The translations under genes and the position numbers were made by a program. From Massilia sp. METH4 (GTDB taxonomy: Bacteria > Pseudomonadota > Gammaproteobacteria > Burkholderiales > Burkholderiaceae_D), in the NCBI RefSeq assembly GCF_037094685.1, contig NZ_CP146614.1:6572001-6636000 (forward strand): a stretch of 64,000 nt of DNA. Reading direction: 5' to 3'. This document shows, piece by piece, positions 54,932 to 64,000 of this stretch. The notes below the pieces were generated by a model. It was not told the DNA's origin. It saw nothing but the letters and a program-made list of their open reading frames with translations, and ran no database searches. The number at the start of each line of letters is the position of its first letter. Position 1 is the first letter of the stretch.

Positions 54932-54975
54932 AAAAGAAAAAGCGGCGCCACGACAATACTCTCGCGTGCACCGCT
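54932..54975 (-). terminator. Possible attenuating hairpin between rpmF and plsX
   Basis: On the minus strand AGCGG...CCGCT (imperfect stem spanning 54941-54975) is followed by TTTTTCTTTTC at 54931-54940. It lies 30 bp past rpmF and about 130 bp before plsX, so it may reduce read-through from the abundant rpmF transcript. Confidence 0.4.
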
Positions 54976-55005
54976 TTTGGTCTTTGGCCGAAACCAAAAC
55001 GCCGA

Positions 55006-55188
55006 TTACTCGTCGTTTTTGGTCTTCAGCACCTTGCGACCACGATAGAAGCCGTTCGGGCTGATGTGGTGACGCAGGTGGGTTTCGCCGGTGGTCGGCT
55101 CGACTGCCAGGTTCGGCGCGGTCAGGAAATCGTGCGAACGGTGCATGCCGCGCTTCGACGGGGACTTCTTGTTCTGTTGAACAGCCAT
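55006..55188 (-). CDS. rpmF: 50S ribosomal protein L32
   Basis: 60 residues, basic. The start [20 protein letters not shown] is the conserved L32 opening, with [15 protein letters not shown] at the end. No zinc Cys pairs are present, in line with the Cys-minus form. It lies between yceD and plsX, the usual order. Confidence 0.97.
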   Translation of the reverse strand: MAVQQNKKSPSKRGMHRSHDFLTAPNLAVEPTTGETHLRHHISPNGFYRGRKVLKTKNDE

Positions 55189-55368
55189 GATGACTCCTAA
55201 TACTTAAGTTCTAAAATTTTAACACAATCGACCGGCAAATACATGCAAATCGAGTATCCCAGCGGCTTTGCGGCTCGACCGGAGCCGTCCCGCGCTGCCA
55301 TGCTGCGCTACTACCCAATGCCAATACTCGCAGCCCGATTGGCATATCTTTTACTACTAACTTGATCT

Positions 55369-55866
55369 TTATTTTTTCAGCGCCTTGAGCGCTTCAAACG
55401 GTGATTTCTTTTCGCCCCGCACCGAATCGAGCAGCGCCGTATCGGGGCAGACATCGTGCTTCGGTGCTTGCGGCAAGGCCAGCAGGGCCTCGTCTTCAAT
55501 CAGGTCCATCAGGTTCATCGAGCGCGTGCCCACGATCACATCGATCGTTTCGTCGTCGATCACCTCTTCGATTTCATCGGCCTTGGCATCGTCCTCGCCG
55601 AGCATCAACAAGGTCGAGGAATCGATCTCGTAGGCAAACGGCGCCAGGCAACGCTGGCAGGTCAGTTGCACGGTGCCGGTGACCGTCAGGCGCAGTTGCG
55701 GAAAGCCCTGCTTGCTCGTGCCGCCCTCGGCCGTCCAGGAGATCACCCCCTCTTGCGACGCGCAATCGCGCGCGAGGCGCTCCATCTCGGCCACTGGCGT
55801 GACGCCTTCCCGGGTGCTGCCCGTTCGACAGAATTCAAACGCGTCGATCAGCTGGGTGGCATTCAT
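55369..55866 (-). CDS. yceD: YceD family protein (DUF177)
   Basis: 165 residues from the ATG at 55866; the longer frame to 55980 is unsupported. A CxxC pair is in LTCQRCLAPFAYEID, followed by an acidic stretch DDAKADEIEEVIDDETIDV, and the C-terminus has LLDSVRGEKKSPFEALKALK, all hallmarks of YceD/DUF177. The family is coupled to rpmF and is involved in rRNA/ribosome processing in plants and E. coli relatives. Confidence 0.93.
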   Translation of the reverse strand: MNATQLIDAFEFCRTGSTREGVTPVAEMERLARDCASQEGVISWTAEGGTSKQGFPQLRLTVTGTVQLTCQRCLAPFAYEIDSSTLLMLGEDDAKADEIEEVIDDETIDVIVGTRSMNLMDLIEDEALLALPQAPKHDVCPDTALLDSVRGEKKSPFEALKALKK

Positions 55867-56019
55867 CGCTAAAACTTCCCTCGAAAACCTGAGATAATAG
55901 CAGGGTTTTCCGCGCCGGGTCAAAGACTTGCACGCAGTTTCGATACAAATGCGGCGCGAATCCCACGGCGCACAGAGCATATAATAATTCGTGGCGCATC
56001 GCCACTAGAAAATCTTTCC

Positions 56020-56616
56020 ATGAATCACAACTTCCCTCCCCTCATCCTGGCTTCCAGCTCCGCCTATCGGCGCGAGCTGCTGCAACGCCTGCGCCTGCCT
56101 TTCACGGTCGACGTGCCGGACATCGACGAAATGCCGTTGCCGGGTGAAACGCCGGCACGCACGGCGCTGCGCCTGGCCGTCGACAAGGCCCGCGCCGTGG
56201 CGGCGCGCCACCCGGGCAGCCTCGTCATTGGTTCCGACCAGGTCGCCACGCTGGGCGAAGACCAGATCGGCAAGCCGGGCAACCATGCGGCCGCCCTCGC
56301 CCAGTTGCAGGCCATGCGCGGCCGCGAGGTGATCTTCCATACGGCGCTGTGCCTGTGGGATGGGCGCGATGGCAGCCACCGGCTGGAAGACATCGCCACG
56401 GTCGTCAAATTCCGCGACCTGCCCGACGCCGAACTCGATGCCTACCTGCGCATCGAGCAACCCTACGATTGCGCCGGCAGCGCCAAGAACGAAGGCCTGG
56501 GCATCGCCATCCTGGAGCGCGTCGACTCCTCCGACCCCACCGCGCTCACCGGCCTGCCGCTGATCGCCCTGACCGGCATGCTGCGCGCGGCCGGCGTTCC
56601 CTTCTTTACCGAATGA
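56020..56616 (+). CDS. Maf-family nucleotide pyrophosphatase
   Basis: 198 residues. Opening LILASSSAYRRELLQRL carries the SSSxxR motif, and DIDEMPLPGETPARTALRLA, GSDQVA and the KPGNHAAALAQLQAMRGR segment complete the Maf fold. The YceF-like subgroup hydrolyses modified nucleotides such as 7-methyl-GTP. It diverges from yceD. Its TGA overlaps the next gene's ATG. Confidence 0.93.
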   Translation: MNHNFPPLILASSSAYRRELLQRLRLPFTVDVPDIDEMPLPGETPARTALRLAVDKARAVAARHPGSLVIGSDQVATLGEDQIGKPGNHAAALAQLQAMRGREVIFHTALCLWDGRDGSHRLEDIATVVKFRDLPDAELDAYLRIEQPYDCAGSAKNEGLGIAILERVDSSDPTALTGLPLIALTGMLRAAGVPFFTE

Positions 56617-57353
56617 CCATGCCTGGCACCCTTTACCTCATTCCCAACACGCTGGGCGAAACCGCCGCGCTCGATCACGTGATTCCCGATCACGTGCAAG
56701 CCCTGACGGCGCAGTTGTCGCATTTCGTGGCCGAGAACGCCAAGACGGCGCGCGCCTTCCTGAAGCTGGTGAACGCCGCGCATCCACTGGCGCGGCCCTT
56801 GCAGGAGATCGCGATCGCCGAACTGAACGTGAATACGAAGGCCGACGCGCTGGCCGGCCTGCTGGCGCCGCTGCGCGCCGGCATCGACACGGGCCTGCTG
56901 TCCGAAGCGGGCGTGCCGGCCGTGGCCGATCCGGGTGCGGACCTGGTGCGCCTGGCTCACAAGGAAGGCATTCCGGTGCGGCCGCTCGTGGGGCCGTCGT
57001 CGCTGCTGCTGGCCGTGATGGCGAGCGGGCTGAACGGCCAAAGCTTCGCCTTCAACGGCTATCTGCCCACGGACGCCGCCGCGCGCTCGAAACGGCTGAA
57101 GGAACTGGAGCAGCGTTCGCGGGTGGAAAAGCAGACGCAGCTGTTCATCGAAACGCCCTATCGCAACGGCGCGCTGCTAGAGGCGCTGGTGGCGGCCTGC
57201 CAGGGCACTACGCTGATCTGCGTGGCGACCGACATCAGCCTGCCGTCGGAAACGATCCGCACGCAGACGGCGGCGCAATGGAAAAGCGCGCTGGCCGCGG
57301 ATCGTGGGCCGGAGTTCCACAAGAAGCCGACGGTGTTCTTGCTCCTCGCTTAG
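56613..57353 (+). CDS. SAM-dependent methylase of the tetrapyrrole/RsmI fold
   Basis: 246 residues. The start GTLYLIPNTLGETAALDHVI and the GLLSEAGVPAVADPGADLV segment match the tetrapyrrole methylase fold used by RsmI. RsmI proper (about 280 residues) is usually longer and lies elsewhere; this shorter form lies next to maf in Burkholderiales. Possible rRNA 2'-O-methyltransferase; substrate unknown. It overlaps maf by 4 bases. Confidence 0.85.
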   Translation: MTMPGTLYLIPNTLGETAALDHVIPDHVQALTAQLSHFVAENAKTARAFLKLVNAAHPLARPLQEIAIAELNVNTKADALAGLLAPLRAGIDTGLLSEAGVPAVADPGADLVRLAHKEGIPVRPLVGPSSLLLAVMASGLNGQSFAFNGYLPTDAAARSKRLKELEQRSRVEKQTQLFIETPYRNGALLEALVAACQGTTLICVATDISLPSETIRTQTAAQWKSALAADRGPEFHKKPTVFLLLA

Positions 57354-57363
57354 GATTAGCCGG

Positions 57364-57628
57364 GGTCTGTGAACCCCAGTTGTTGGCCCAGGATCCGCTG
57401 GGGTCTGTCTCCGCCAGTTGTTGGCCGGGTATCCGTTGGGGTCTGTCCCCGCCAGTTGTTGGCCCGGGATCCGCCGGGGTCTGTCCCCGCCAGTTGTTGG
57501 CCGGGGATCCGCCGGGGTCTGTCCCCGCCAGTTGTTGGCCGGGGATCCGCTGGGGTCTGTCCCCGCCAGTTGTTGGCCGGGGATCCGCTGGGGTCTGTCC
57601 CCGCCAGTTGTTGGCCTGGACCCGGATC
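57364..57628. repeat. Seven-copy 38-bp tandem repeat
   Basis: GGTCTGT starts at 57364, 57402, 57440, 57478, 57516, 57554 and 57592, each 38 bases apart. The unit is GGTCTGTCCCCGCCAGTTGT followed by TGGCCGGGGATCCGCTGG. The outer copies are the most diverged and the middle ones nearly identical. No spacers exist, so this is not CRISPR. It is in the 409-bp gap (57354-57762) between the methylase and EAL-HDOD genes, which holds no gene. Confidence 0.95.
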
Positions 57629-57642
57629 GGCGGCATCGACCA

Positions 57643-57707
57643 AGGGGACTGACCCCGGTTTTTGCCAGCCATGCGACAGCTCCAGCAAAAACCGGGGTCA
57701 GTCCCCT
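57643..57707. repeat. Perfect 23-bp inverted repeat (possible bidirectional terminator)
   Basis: Arms at 57643-57665 (AGGGGACTGACCCCGGTTTTTGC) would be too long to write in full in both directions; the right arm 57685-57707 is its exact reverse complement, with a 19-base loop. It lies between the converging methylase and EAL-HDOD genes. The arms contain the GGGGTCAGTCCCC-like core also seen in the repeat array. Confidence 0.9.
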
Positions 57708-57762
57708 CGATGCGCCAACAACCGGGTCATCGACAACACATACCGGGGACAGCCCCCAGTAC

Positions 57763-59040
57763 TCAGCCGCCAACAGCCACATTCACACCACTGGCATACT
57801 CGTTGAGCCATTCGTACGCGGCCAGCTGGCTCCCGTACAGCGCCGAGGGGGACAGGTTCAGGCGGTGCAGCAAGCCCGTCAGCTCCGGGCCTTCCTGCGC
57901 CTGCTCGACCATTTCAATCAGCTTCAACACGTCGCCATATTCACCCGTGCGGTGCAGCAGCGCGGCGCGTACCTCGCTCAGCACGTTCACGCTGTCGAGG
58001 ATTTCCGGCATCGGCACCGAGAACAGCGTATCCATCAGCGACATGATGCCGACCGTGAAGCCGATGTCGGCGCCGATGCGCTCGCCCGGGCGCAGGTGTT
58101 CGAGCAGGTTTTCCATCGTCTTGCCGCGCGTGGTCGCCAATTGCAGCAGCGGCGAGTCGTATTGCTGGCCCTTCACGTACAGGAGGATTTGCAGCCAGCG
58201 TTGCAGCTGGCGCCGGCCCAGCACGATGAGCGCATGGCCGACGGAATTGATGCGAAAGCGCGCTCCCACAGCCGGCGTATTCACCAGGCGCAGCAGGTTC
58301 AGCGTGATCAGCGGGTCGAGCTTGATGCCCCGTTCGATGTCGCGCTGGTCCGCATCCGACGCCAGCAGCTCCAGCAGGTGCATGACGGCCATCTGGGACG
58401 GCGCGATCTTCTTGCCCGACAAGATCACTGGCCGGGCAAAGTAATAACCCTGGAAGTATTCGAAGCCGAGCTCCATGCAGTGGCGGAATTCTTCCTGCGT
58501 CTCGACTTTTTCGGCCAGCAGCTTCTGCTTCGGATTCTTCAGGGAGCGGGTCAGCTGCTCCAGCGAATTGCGTTCCATGCCCTTGATGTCGATCTTGATC
58601 ACATCCATCAAAGGCTGCAACTTGGCCAGGCTGTCGGAGGCGCCCACCACGTCGTCCAGCGCAAACTTGTAGCCCGCCCGCTTCAGTTCGGTGACTCGCG
58701 CCACCACGTCCGGCGTGGCGTCGACCGATTCCAGCACCTCGAGAATGACCTTGTCGTTCGGCAGGAAGTGGATGAAGTCGCTCATCAAGCCTTCCGTATC
58801 CACATTGACATAGGCCAGCTGCTCGCCTACCACCTTCTGCATGCCAAGCTCGGAGGCATGGGCGATCACCGAAGCGGTGGCCGCCTTGCCATCGGTCACC
58901 TGGGCATCGCCGCTCTCGGCGTTGCGGTACAACAGCTCGTAGGCCACGAGCCGTTGCGAACGATTGAGGATGGGTTGCCGCGCCAGGAAGAAGTGGTTGG
59001 CGTATGGCATCGGAATATCCGGGCTGGCTGCCAGCGTCAT
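57763..59040 (-). CDS. EAL-HDOD protein with degenerate EAL domain
   Basis: 425 residues. The N-terminal half is an EAL fold (FFLARQPILNRSQRLVAYEL at about 17-36; FALDDVVGASDSLAKLQPL at about 125-143; VIKIDIKGM at about 148), in which the EAL triplet reads ELL and several metal ligands seem changed, so it is likely inactive for cyclic-di-GMP hydrolysis. The C-terminal half (about 215-400) is an HDOD domain (ITLNLLRLVNTPAVGARFRI; SVGHALIVLGRRQLQRWLQI). Such proteins of the YuxH type act in signalling or flagellar/biofilm control. An inner start at residue 11 (MPYANHFF) is also plausible. Confidence 0.9.
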   Translation of the reverse strand: MTLAASPDIPMPYANHFFLARQPILNRSQRLVAYELLYRNAESGDAQVTDGKAATASVIAHASELGMQKVVGEQLAYVNVDTEGLMSDFIHFLPNDKVILEVLESVDATPDVVARVTELKRAGYKFALDDVVGASDSLAKLQPLMDVIKIDIKGMERNSLEQLTRSLKNPKQKLLAEKVETQEEFRHCMELGFEYFQGYYFARPVILSGKKIAPSQMAVMHLLELLASDADQRDIERGIKLDPLITLNLLRLVNTPAVGARFRINSVGHALIVLGRRQLQRWLQILLYVKGQQYDSPLLQLATTRGKTMENLLEHLRPGERIGADIGFTVGIMSLMDTLFSVPMPEILDSVNVLSEVRAALLHRTGEYGDVLKLIEMVEQAQEGPELTGLLHRLNLSPSALYGSQLAAYEWLNEYASGVNVAVGG

Positions 59041-59103
59041 GGAGAGGCCTGCTTGAAAACGATGTCGGTACCTTAACCGCTTATTGACGAGGTGGCAATC
59101 AGT

Positions 59104-60036
59104 TTATGACCGCCGTGTGACAGCACGCTTGTCCTGCACACGCGACGTTGCCTGTTCTCCGCTGTCAAGCGTGAAGGCGGCGCCCTTGTCGCGGCCCAGC
59201 ACCTGGACCAGATAGGGCATCACGCTTTTCAGCGTCGCGGCCAGCGTATACGGCGGATTCAGGATGAACATGCCGCTCGTGTGCAGCCCGATGCCGTCGG
59301 GCGTGGGCGTGGAAATCGTCAGCGTCACGTTCAGCCAGCCCTGCGCGGGCAGGTGCTTCAATTTCTCGGCGAAGTTGCGCGCCTCGATGCGCTGCAGCAC
59401 CGGATACCAGATTGCATAGGTGCCCGAGGGGAAGCGCTTGAGCGCATCGCCCAGCATGTCGACGACCTTGCGGTAATCCTGCTTGTCCTCGTATGGCGGG
59501 TCGCACAGCACCAGCGCGCGGCGCGACGGCGGCGGCAGCAGCGCCTTCACGCCCAGGAAGCCGTCGGCCTTGTTGACGATGACGCGCTTGCCGCGCACGG
59601 TGCTGCGCTTGCCCTGCGCCGCCTGGTGCTGTTCCAGCTTGGCGAAATTATCGGCCAGCAGCCTGCTGTCCGCCGGGTGCAATTCGAACAGGCGGATCCG
59701 GTCCATCTCGCGCGCCACCTGCTCGGCCACGTAGGGCGAGCCGGGGTAGTAGCGCATCTTGCCGCTGGGGTTCATACCCTTCACGAGGCTGACATAGTCC
59801 GCCAGCGGCGCAGGCAGGTCGCTGCGCTCCCACAGCGGCGCGATGCCCGTTTCAAACTCGGCGTTCTTCGCCGCCTGGGCGCTGTCCAGCGCATACACGC
59901 CGGCACCGGCGTGGGTATCGATATAGGTATAGGCCACGTCCTTCTGGTTCAGGTATTGCAGGATCTGGATCTGGACGAAATGCTTCAGGACGTCGGCGTG
60001 ATTGCCGGCATGGAAGGCGTGGCGGTAACTGAACAT
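59104..60036 (-). CDS. rlmJ: 23S rRNA (adenine2030-N6)-methyltransferase RlmJ
   Basis: 310 residues from the ATG at 60036; the open frame upstream lacks family sequence. The start FSYRHAFHAGNHADVLKHFV is the RlmJ hallmark. The catalytic motif DPPYE is in LVLCDPPYEDKQDYRKVVD (about residue 175). YIDTHAGAGVYAL is the SAM-binding glycine loop. It methylates A2030 of 23S rRNA. It stands alone, minus strand. Confidence 0.95.
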   Translation of the reverse strand: MFSYRHAFHAGNHADVLKHFVQIQILQYLNQKDVAYTYIDTHAGAGVYALDSAQAAKNAEFETGIAPLWERSDLPAPLADYVSLVKGMNPSGKMRYYPGSPYVAEQVAREMDRIRLFELHPADSRLLADNFAKLEQHQAAQGKRSTVRGKRVIVNKADGFLGVKALLPPPSRRALVLCDPPYEDKQDYRKVVDMLGDALKRFPSGTYAIWYPVLQRIEARNFAEKLKHLPAQGWLNVTLTISTPTPDGIGLHTSGMFILNPPYTLAATLKSVMPYLVQVLGRDKGAAFTLDSGEQATSRVQDKRAVTRRS

Positions 60037-60158
60037 GGTCTTCTTGGCGATGAATCGAGCCACCATTATCCCAGAGAACCGCAAGTCCGCCAAAACAGCG
60101 GCTCCGGCAAGAAAAAACCGCGGCTCGTGGCCGCGGCTGTCATCCGTGCGGCGGTGCC

Positions 60159-61460
<1,302 letters not shown>

Positions 61461-61795
61461 GATGATCTCCTGTAGAAAACGTAATGAAGGAATGCGAATC
61501 CGTTGGGAACATCATAGGCCTGGTTGCGCGGCGCAACAATACTCTTATATAAGACATATGAGCTGAAATTTATCGTTACAACTCAATGACTTGTATCGTA
61601 TTTCTCATGATACGGCATGACATTTCTTCTTCTGGAAACGCAGGCACGGCCGTGCCGACGCGGCTGTTCCACGATGTGGAACGCCGCTCCCGCAGCATGA
61701 AAAATGCCGGCACATGCGCGAAAAAGCATGCCTTCAGCCGCGCGGTCGCGTATTGCGCTACCGCATCAATTGCAGCCGAGAATCAAAGGGATCGT
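61461..61795. promoter_or_regulatory. aceA upstream region with two palindromes
   Basis: This 335-bp gap contains no gene. A 12-bp perfect palindrome TCTTATATAAGA at 61543-61554 and a 15-bp inverted repeat GTTGCGC-G-GCGCAAC at 61523-61537 lie about 65-95 bases before the aceA start. The first is a plausible operator for a regulator of acetate/glyoxylate metabolism and overlaps a TATA-like -10. The rest of the gap shows nothing clear. Confidence 0.5.
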
Positions 61796-62326
61796 TCAGG
61801 CCAGCCGCTGCTGGGCCACCAGGATGCCATCGGCGTCCGCATACAGCCAGTCCCCCGGAACGACCGGCACGCCGGCGATCTGTACCCGCACATTGCGCTC
61901 GCCGGCGCCCTTCTTCGCGCTGCGCCGGGGGTGGGCCGCAAGCGCGCGGATACCGATATCGCAGCTGTCGATTTCCACCGTATCGCGCACGCAGCCGTCG
62001 ACGACGATACCGGCCCAGCCATTGTCCTGGGCCAGCAGCGCCAGCTGGCCGCCGACGAGCGCGCGGCGCAGGCTGGCGCCGCCGTCGACCACGAGTACCT
62101 GGCCTTCGCCCGGCGTTTCCAGCACGGCGCGCACCAGCGCGTTATCCTCGAACACCTTCAGCGTGACCACCCGGCCGGCAAAGCGCTCGCGCTTGCCGAA
62201 ATGGCGGAACACGGGTGGCAGCACGGCCAGGCGGCCGTCCTCGAGCAGCATGGCATTGTCGTCGCACAGGTCGGTGGTGGCGAAGTCGGTCACGAAAAGG
62301 TGCAATGCAGGGTGCGAAGCGGGCAT
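61796..62326 (-). CDS. rraA: RraA-family protein
   Basis: 176 residues. Hallmarks are [38 protein letters not shown] and [14 protein letters not shown], the RraA pattern. In E. coli RraA inhibits RNase E; related proteins are 4-hydroxy-4-methyl-2-oxoglutarate aldolases, and the DGxxRD motif is shared by both. The role here is undecided. It lies 33 bp downstream of the MFS gene on the same strand. Confidence 0.92.
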   Translation of the reverse strand: MPASHPALHLFVTDFATTDLCDDNAMLLEDGRLAVLPPVFRHFGKRERFAGRVVTLKVFEDNALVRAVLETPGEGQVLVVDGGASLRRALVGGQLALLAQDNGWAGIVVDGCVRDTVEIDSCDIGIRALAAHPRRSAKKGAGERNVRVQIAGVPVVPGDWLYADADGILVAQQRLA

Positions 62327-62359
62327 CGGGCATCTCCAGGCAGTGGTCGTGCCCCGATT

Positions 62360-63568
62360 CTAGGCGCTTTTCAGCGCCAGGGCGCGGGTACTGCCGCCAA
62401 CGCCCACGGCGGTGCCGATCGCCAGGGCCTGGAACAGGGCGATGCCGGCGAACAGCCAGCCGGGGTGGCCCGCATCCATGATGGCGCCGAACATCACCGG
62501 CCCCACCGACAACCCGGTATCGAGCCCGGAATACACCACGCCATACACGCGACCGGTCGCATTCTTCGGCGCGGCCGCGCGGATCATCAGGTCGCGCGAT
62601 GGGCCGGCCACGCCGGAACAGAAGCCGATCAGCGCCATCAGCGGCAGCGCCAGCCAGCCCGGCAGCACGGCCATGCCCAGCACCAGCGCCAGCACGGCGG
62701 CCACGGCGAATGCGATGGCGATGTTGCGGTCGTGGTTGCCGGCGCCGGCCACGAAACCGCCGACCACCATGCCGCCGGCGGAGGCCAGCATATAGGCCGT
62801 GTAGGAACCGGTCGCCAGTTCGCGTGAAATGCCGTACAGCTGTTCCAGCCCGATCGGCGCGAATGCCTGGATGCCGCCCAGCGCCACCGCCGTGAGGAAG
62901 AAAAAGGCAAAGCACATCCACACCGAAGGCAGTCGCAGGAAGGCCAGGGTGCCCTCGCCGCCCCCGCCGGCGGCGTGCTGCGGGGGATTCGGCCGCAGCG
63001 CATGGCGGTTGAGCACCAGCACGAGCAGCACGGCGAACGGCAGCAACGCAGCCAGCGCCAGCGCCATGCGCCAGCTGGCCAGCGCCGCCACGGTCGTCAT
63101 GAACAGCGGCGAGGCGGCCCAGCCGATATTGCCGCTGATACCGTGCACCGAGAAACCGTGCGCCAACCGCTCGCGCGAAACGCGCTGGTTCAGCAGCGTA
63201 TAGTCGGCCGGATGGAAGATACTGTTGCCGAGGCCGGCCAGCAGCGCGCCCGCCATCAGCGCGGCGTAGCTGCCTGCCACCGACAGCACGAGGGCCGAAA
63301 TGCCCAGCATGCCCACGCCGAAGAACAGCACGCGCCGCGCGCCCACCCGGTCGACCACGAAGCCGGCCAGCGCCTGGCCGATGCCGGACACCACGAAGAA
63401 CACCGTCATCAACAACCCCAGCTGCGCATAACTGAGATCGAACGCCGGTTTCAGCCACGGGAACAGCGCGGCCAATATCAGGTGGTAGAAGTGGGAAGTG
63501 CCGTGGGCGAGGCCCACCAGCCCGATCACGCGGGCATCCTGCCGCAAGCCGTCTTTTTCGTTTTTCAT
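62360..63568 (-). CDS. MFS transporter, Fsr-like
   Basis: 402 residues with about 12 hydrophobic helices. The start at ATG 63568 (KNEKDGLRQDARVIGLVGL) follows AGGAGA; the frame upstream is shadow. The segments GLAHGTSHFYHLILAALFPW and SYAQLGLLMTVFFVVSGIGQ, DRVGARRVLF (the conserved loop 2-3) and NSIFHPADYTLLNQRVS fit the fosmidomycin-resistance type of drug exporter. Substrate is unknown. It diverges from the AraC-like gene. Confidence 0.85.
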   Translation of the reverse strand: MKNEKDGLRQDARVIGLVGLAHGTSHFYHLILAALFPWLKPAFDLSYAQLGLLMTVFFVVSGIGQALAGFVVDRVGARRVLFFGVGMLGISALVLSVAGSYAALMAGALLAGLGNSIFHPADYTLLNQRVSRERLAHGFSVHGISGNIGWAASPLFMTTVAALASWRMALALAALLPFAVLLVLVLNRHALRPNPPQHAAGGGGEGTLAFLRLPSVWMCFAFFFLTAVALGGIQAFAPIGLEQLYGISRELATGSYTAYMLASAGGMVVGGFVAGAGNHDRNIAIAFAVAAVLALVLGMAVLPGWLALPLMALIGFCSGVAGPSRDLMIRAAAPKNATGRVYGVVYSGLDTGLSVGPVMFGAIMDAGHPGWLFAGIALFQALAIGTAVGVGGSTRALALKSA

Positions 63569-63612
63569 GGCGTCTCCTGCATAAGTTTGCTGCCGGGAGC
63601 ACAGTGTAGGAA

Positions 63613-63630
63613 AAACAGCGACGGCTGTTT
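63613..63630. promoter_or_regulatory. Inverted repeat in the MFS/AraC divergent promoter
   Basis: AAACAGC-GACG-GCTGTTT within the 97-bp divergent region, a likely operator for the neighbouring AraC-type regulator or another factor. It lies 45 bases from the MFS start and 36 bases from the regulator start. Confidence 0.5.
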
Positions 63631-63665
63631 TAAAATAGAAAGTCAACTTTTATCGAAATCCTGCC

Positions 63666-64000
63666 ATGTCGATCCCTGTCGTGCGGCACACGCTTCCCTA
63701 TCCGGACGGCTTCGAGCCCACGCCCGAACGGCCGATCACGCTGATCGCGCGCGACCTGGAACGCAGCGACTCGATGCTGCCGCATAAGCACACGTGGGGT
63801 CAGCTGACGCATTCGATCGATGGCGTGCTGCGCGTGACGGCCGCCGGCAGCACGTGGATCGTGCCGCCGTCGCGCGCCGTATGGATCGCGCCAGGGGTCG
63901 AGCATGCGGTGACGGTGCTGCAGGCGATCCGGCTGCGGCCGGTGCGCATCCTGGCCGCACGCGCGCCCTTCCCCGACGAGGCGTGCCGGGTACTGGAAGT
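63666..64000 (+). CDS. AraC-type transcriptional regulator, N-terminal part (runs off window)
   Basis: The ATG at 63666 opens a frame with no stop before the window end (111 codons). The sequence includes DSMLPHKHTWGQLTHSIDGV and STWIVPPSRAVWIAPGVEHA, the cupin sensor domain seen at the N-terminus of many AraC regulators (HxHxxGQL...G...W.vPP..a.WiPpg..H). The DNA-binding half would lie beyond 64000. It diverges from the MFS gene, which it may control. Confidence 0.8.
   Translation, partial: MSIPVVRHTLPYPDGFEPTPERPITLIARDLERSDSMLPHKHTWGQLTHSIDGVLRVTAAGSTWIVPPSRAVWIAPGVEHAVTVLQAIRLRPVRILAARAPFPDEACRVLE

Noticed and set aside
57364..57628. CRISPR array
   Set aside because: The repeats are directly adjacent with no unique spacers, and no cas genes lie nearby.

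Overview
The window is high-GC DNA from a betaproteobacterium of the order Burkholderiales, most likely Oxalobacteraceae (Massilia, Duganella or Pseudoduganella type). This placement rests on the gene order yceD-rpmF-plsX-fabHDG-acpP-fabF ... rpoE-rseA-degP ... lepA-lepB-DUF4845-rnc-era-recO-pdxJ-acpS-uvrC-pgsA-tRNA and on protein character; it is not based on any search.

Region 1 (about 1-22,155) is a type VI secretion (T6SS) locus. On the plus strand lie the 3' end of a ketoacyl-synthase-like gene, tssM, tagF, an OmpA/BON protein and tssA. On the minus strand, converging on tssA, are a TPR lipoprotein gene, tssB, tssC, hcp, tssE, tssF, tssG and clpV (tssH). Reading plus again from a 587-bp divergent region are tssK, tssL and vgrG. 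No tssJ is visible inside the window.

Region 2 (about 22,156-27,727) is a visibly AT-richer effector/immunity island downstream of vgrG. It holds a large candidate effector with an IPFVDQ-type helical module and an unassigned C-terminal toxin-like domain, a candidate Imm71/Imm72-type immunity protein, and two exported proteins of unknown function. It ends with a 222-bp duplicate of an internal vgrG segment, joined to the end of a lysozyme-like effector and its exported putative immunity protein. The layout suggests a second vgrG-effector unit that was collapsed by recombination.

Region 3 (28,003-34,208) is accessory metabolism: a TehA/SLAC1-type transporter, a DUF302 protein, an SDR dehydrogenase, a Tat-like exported sulfatase with its convergent formylglycine-generating enzyme, two gene fragments, and a glutathione S-transferase.

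Region 4 (34,298-55,866) is conserved housekeeping DNA, all on the minus strand. It has four identical tRNA-Gly(GCC) genes and one tRNA-Cys, then (read right to left) fatty-acid/phospholipid synthesis genes, the sigma-E module, signal peptidase, LepA, RNase III, Era, RecO, PdxJ, AcpS, UvrC and PgsA. The sigma-E module lacks rseB, and its RseA-like protein has no membrane segment. Repeats and palindromes fill several gaps: hairpins at 35,851-35,956, an 11-bp tandem repeat at 48,669-48,778 and a 44-bp repeat at 52,643-52,775.

Region 5 (56,020-64,000) carries maf, an RsmI-type methylase, a seven-copy 38-bp repeat followed by a perfect 23-bp inverted repeat, a degenerate EAL-HDOD protein, rlmJ, aceA, rraA, an MFS transporter and the start of an AraC-type regulator cut by the window end.
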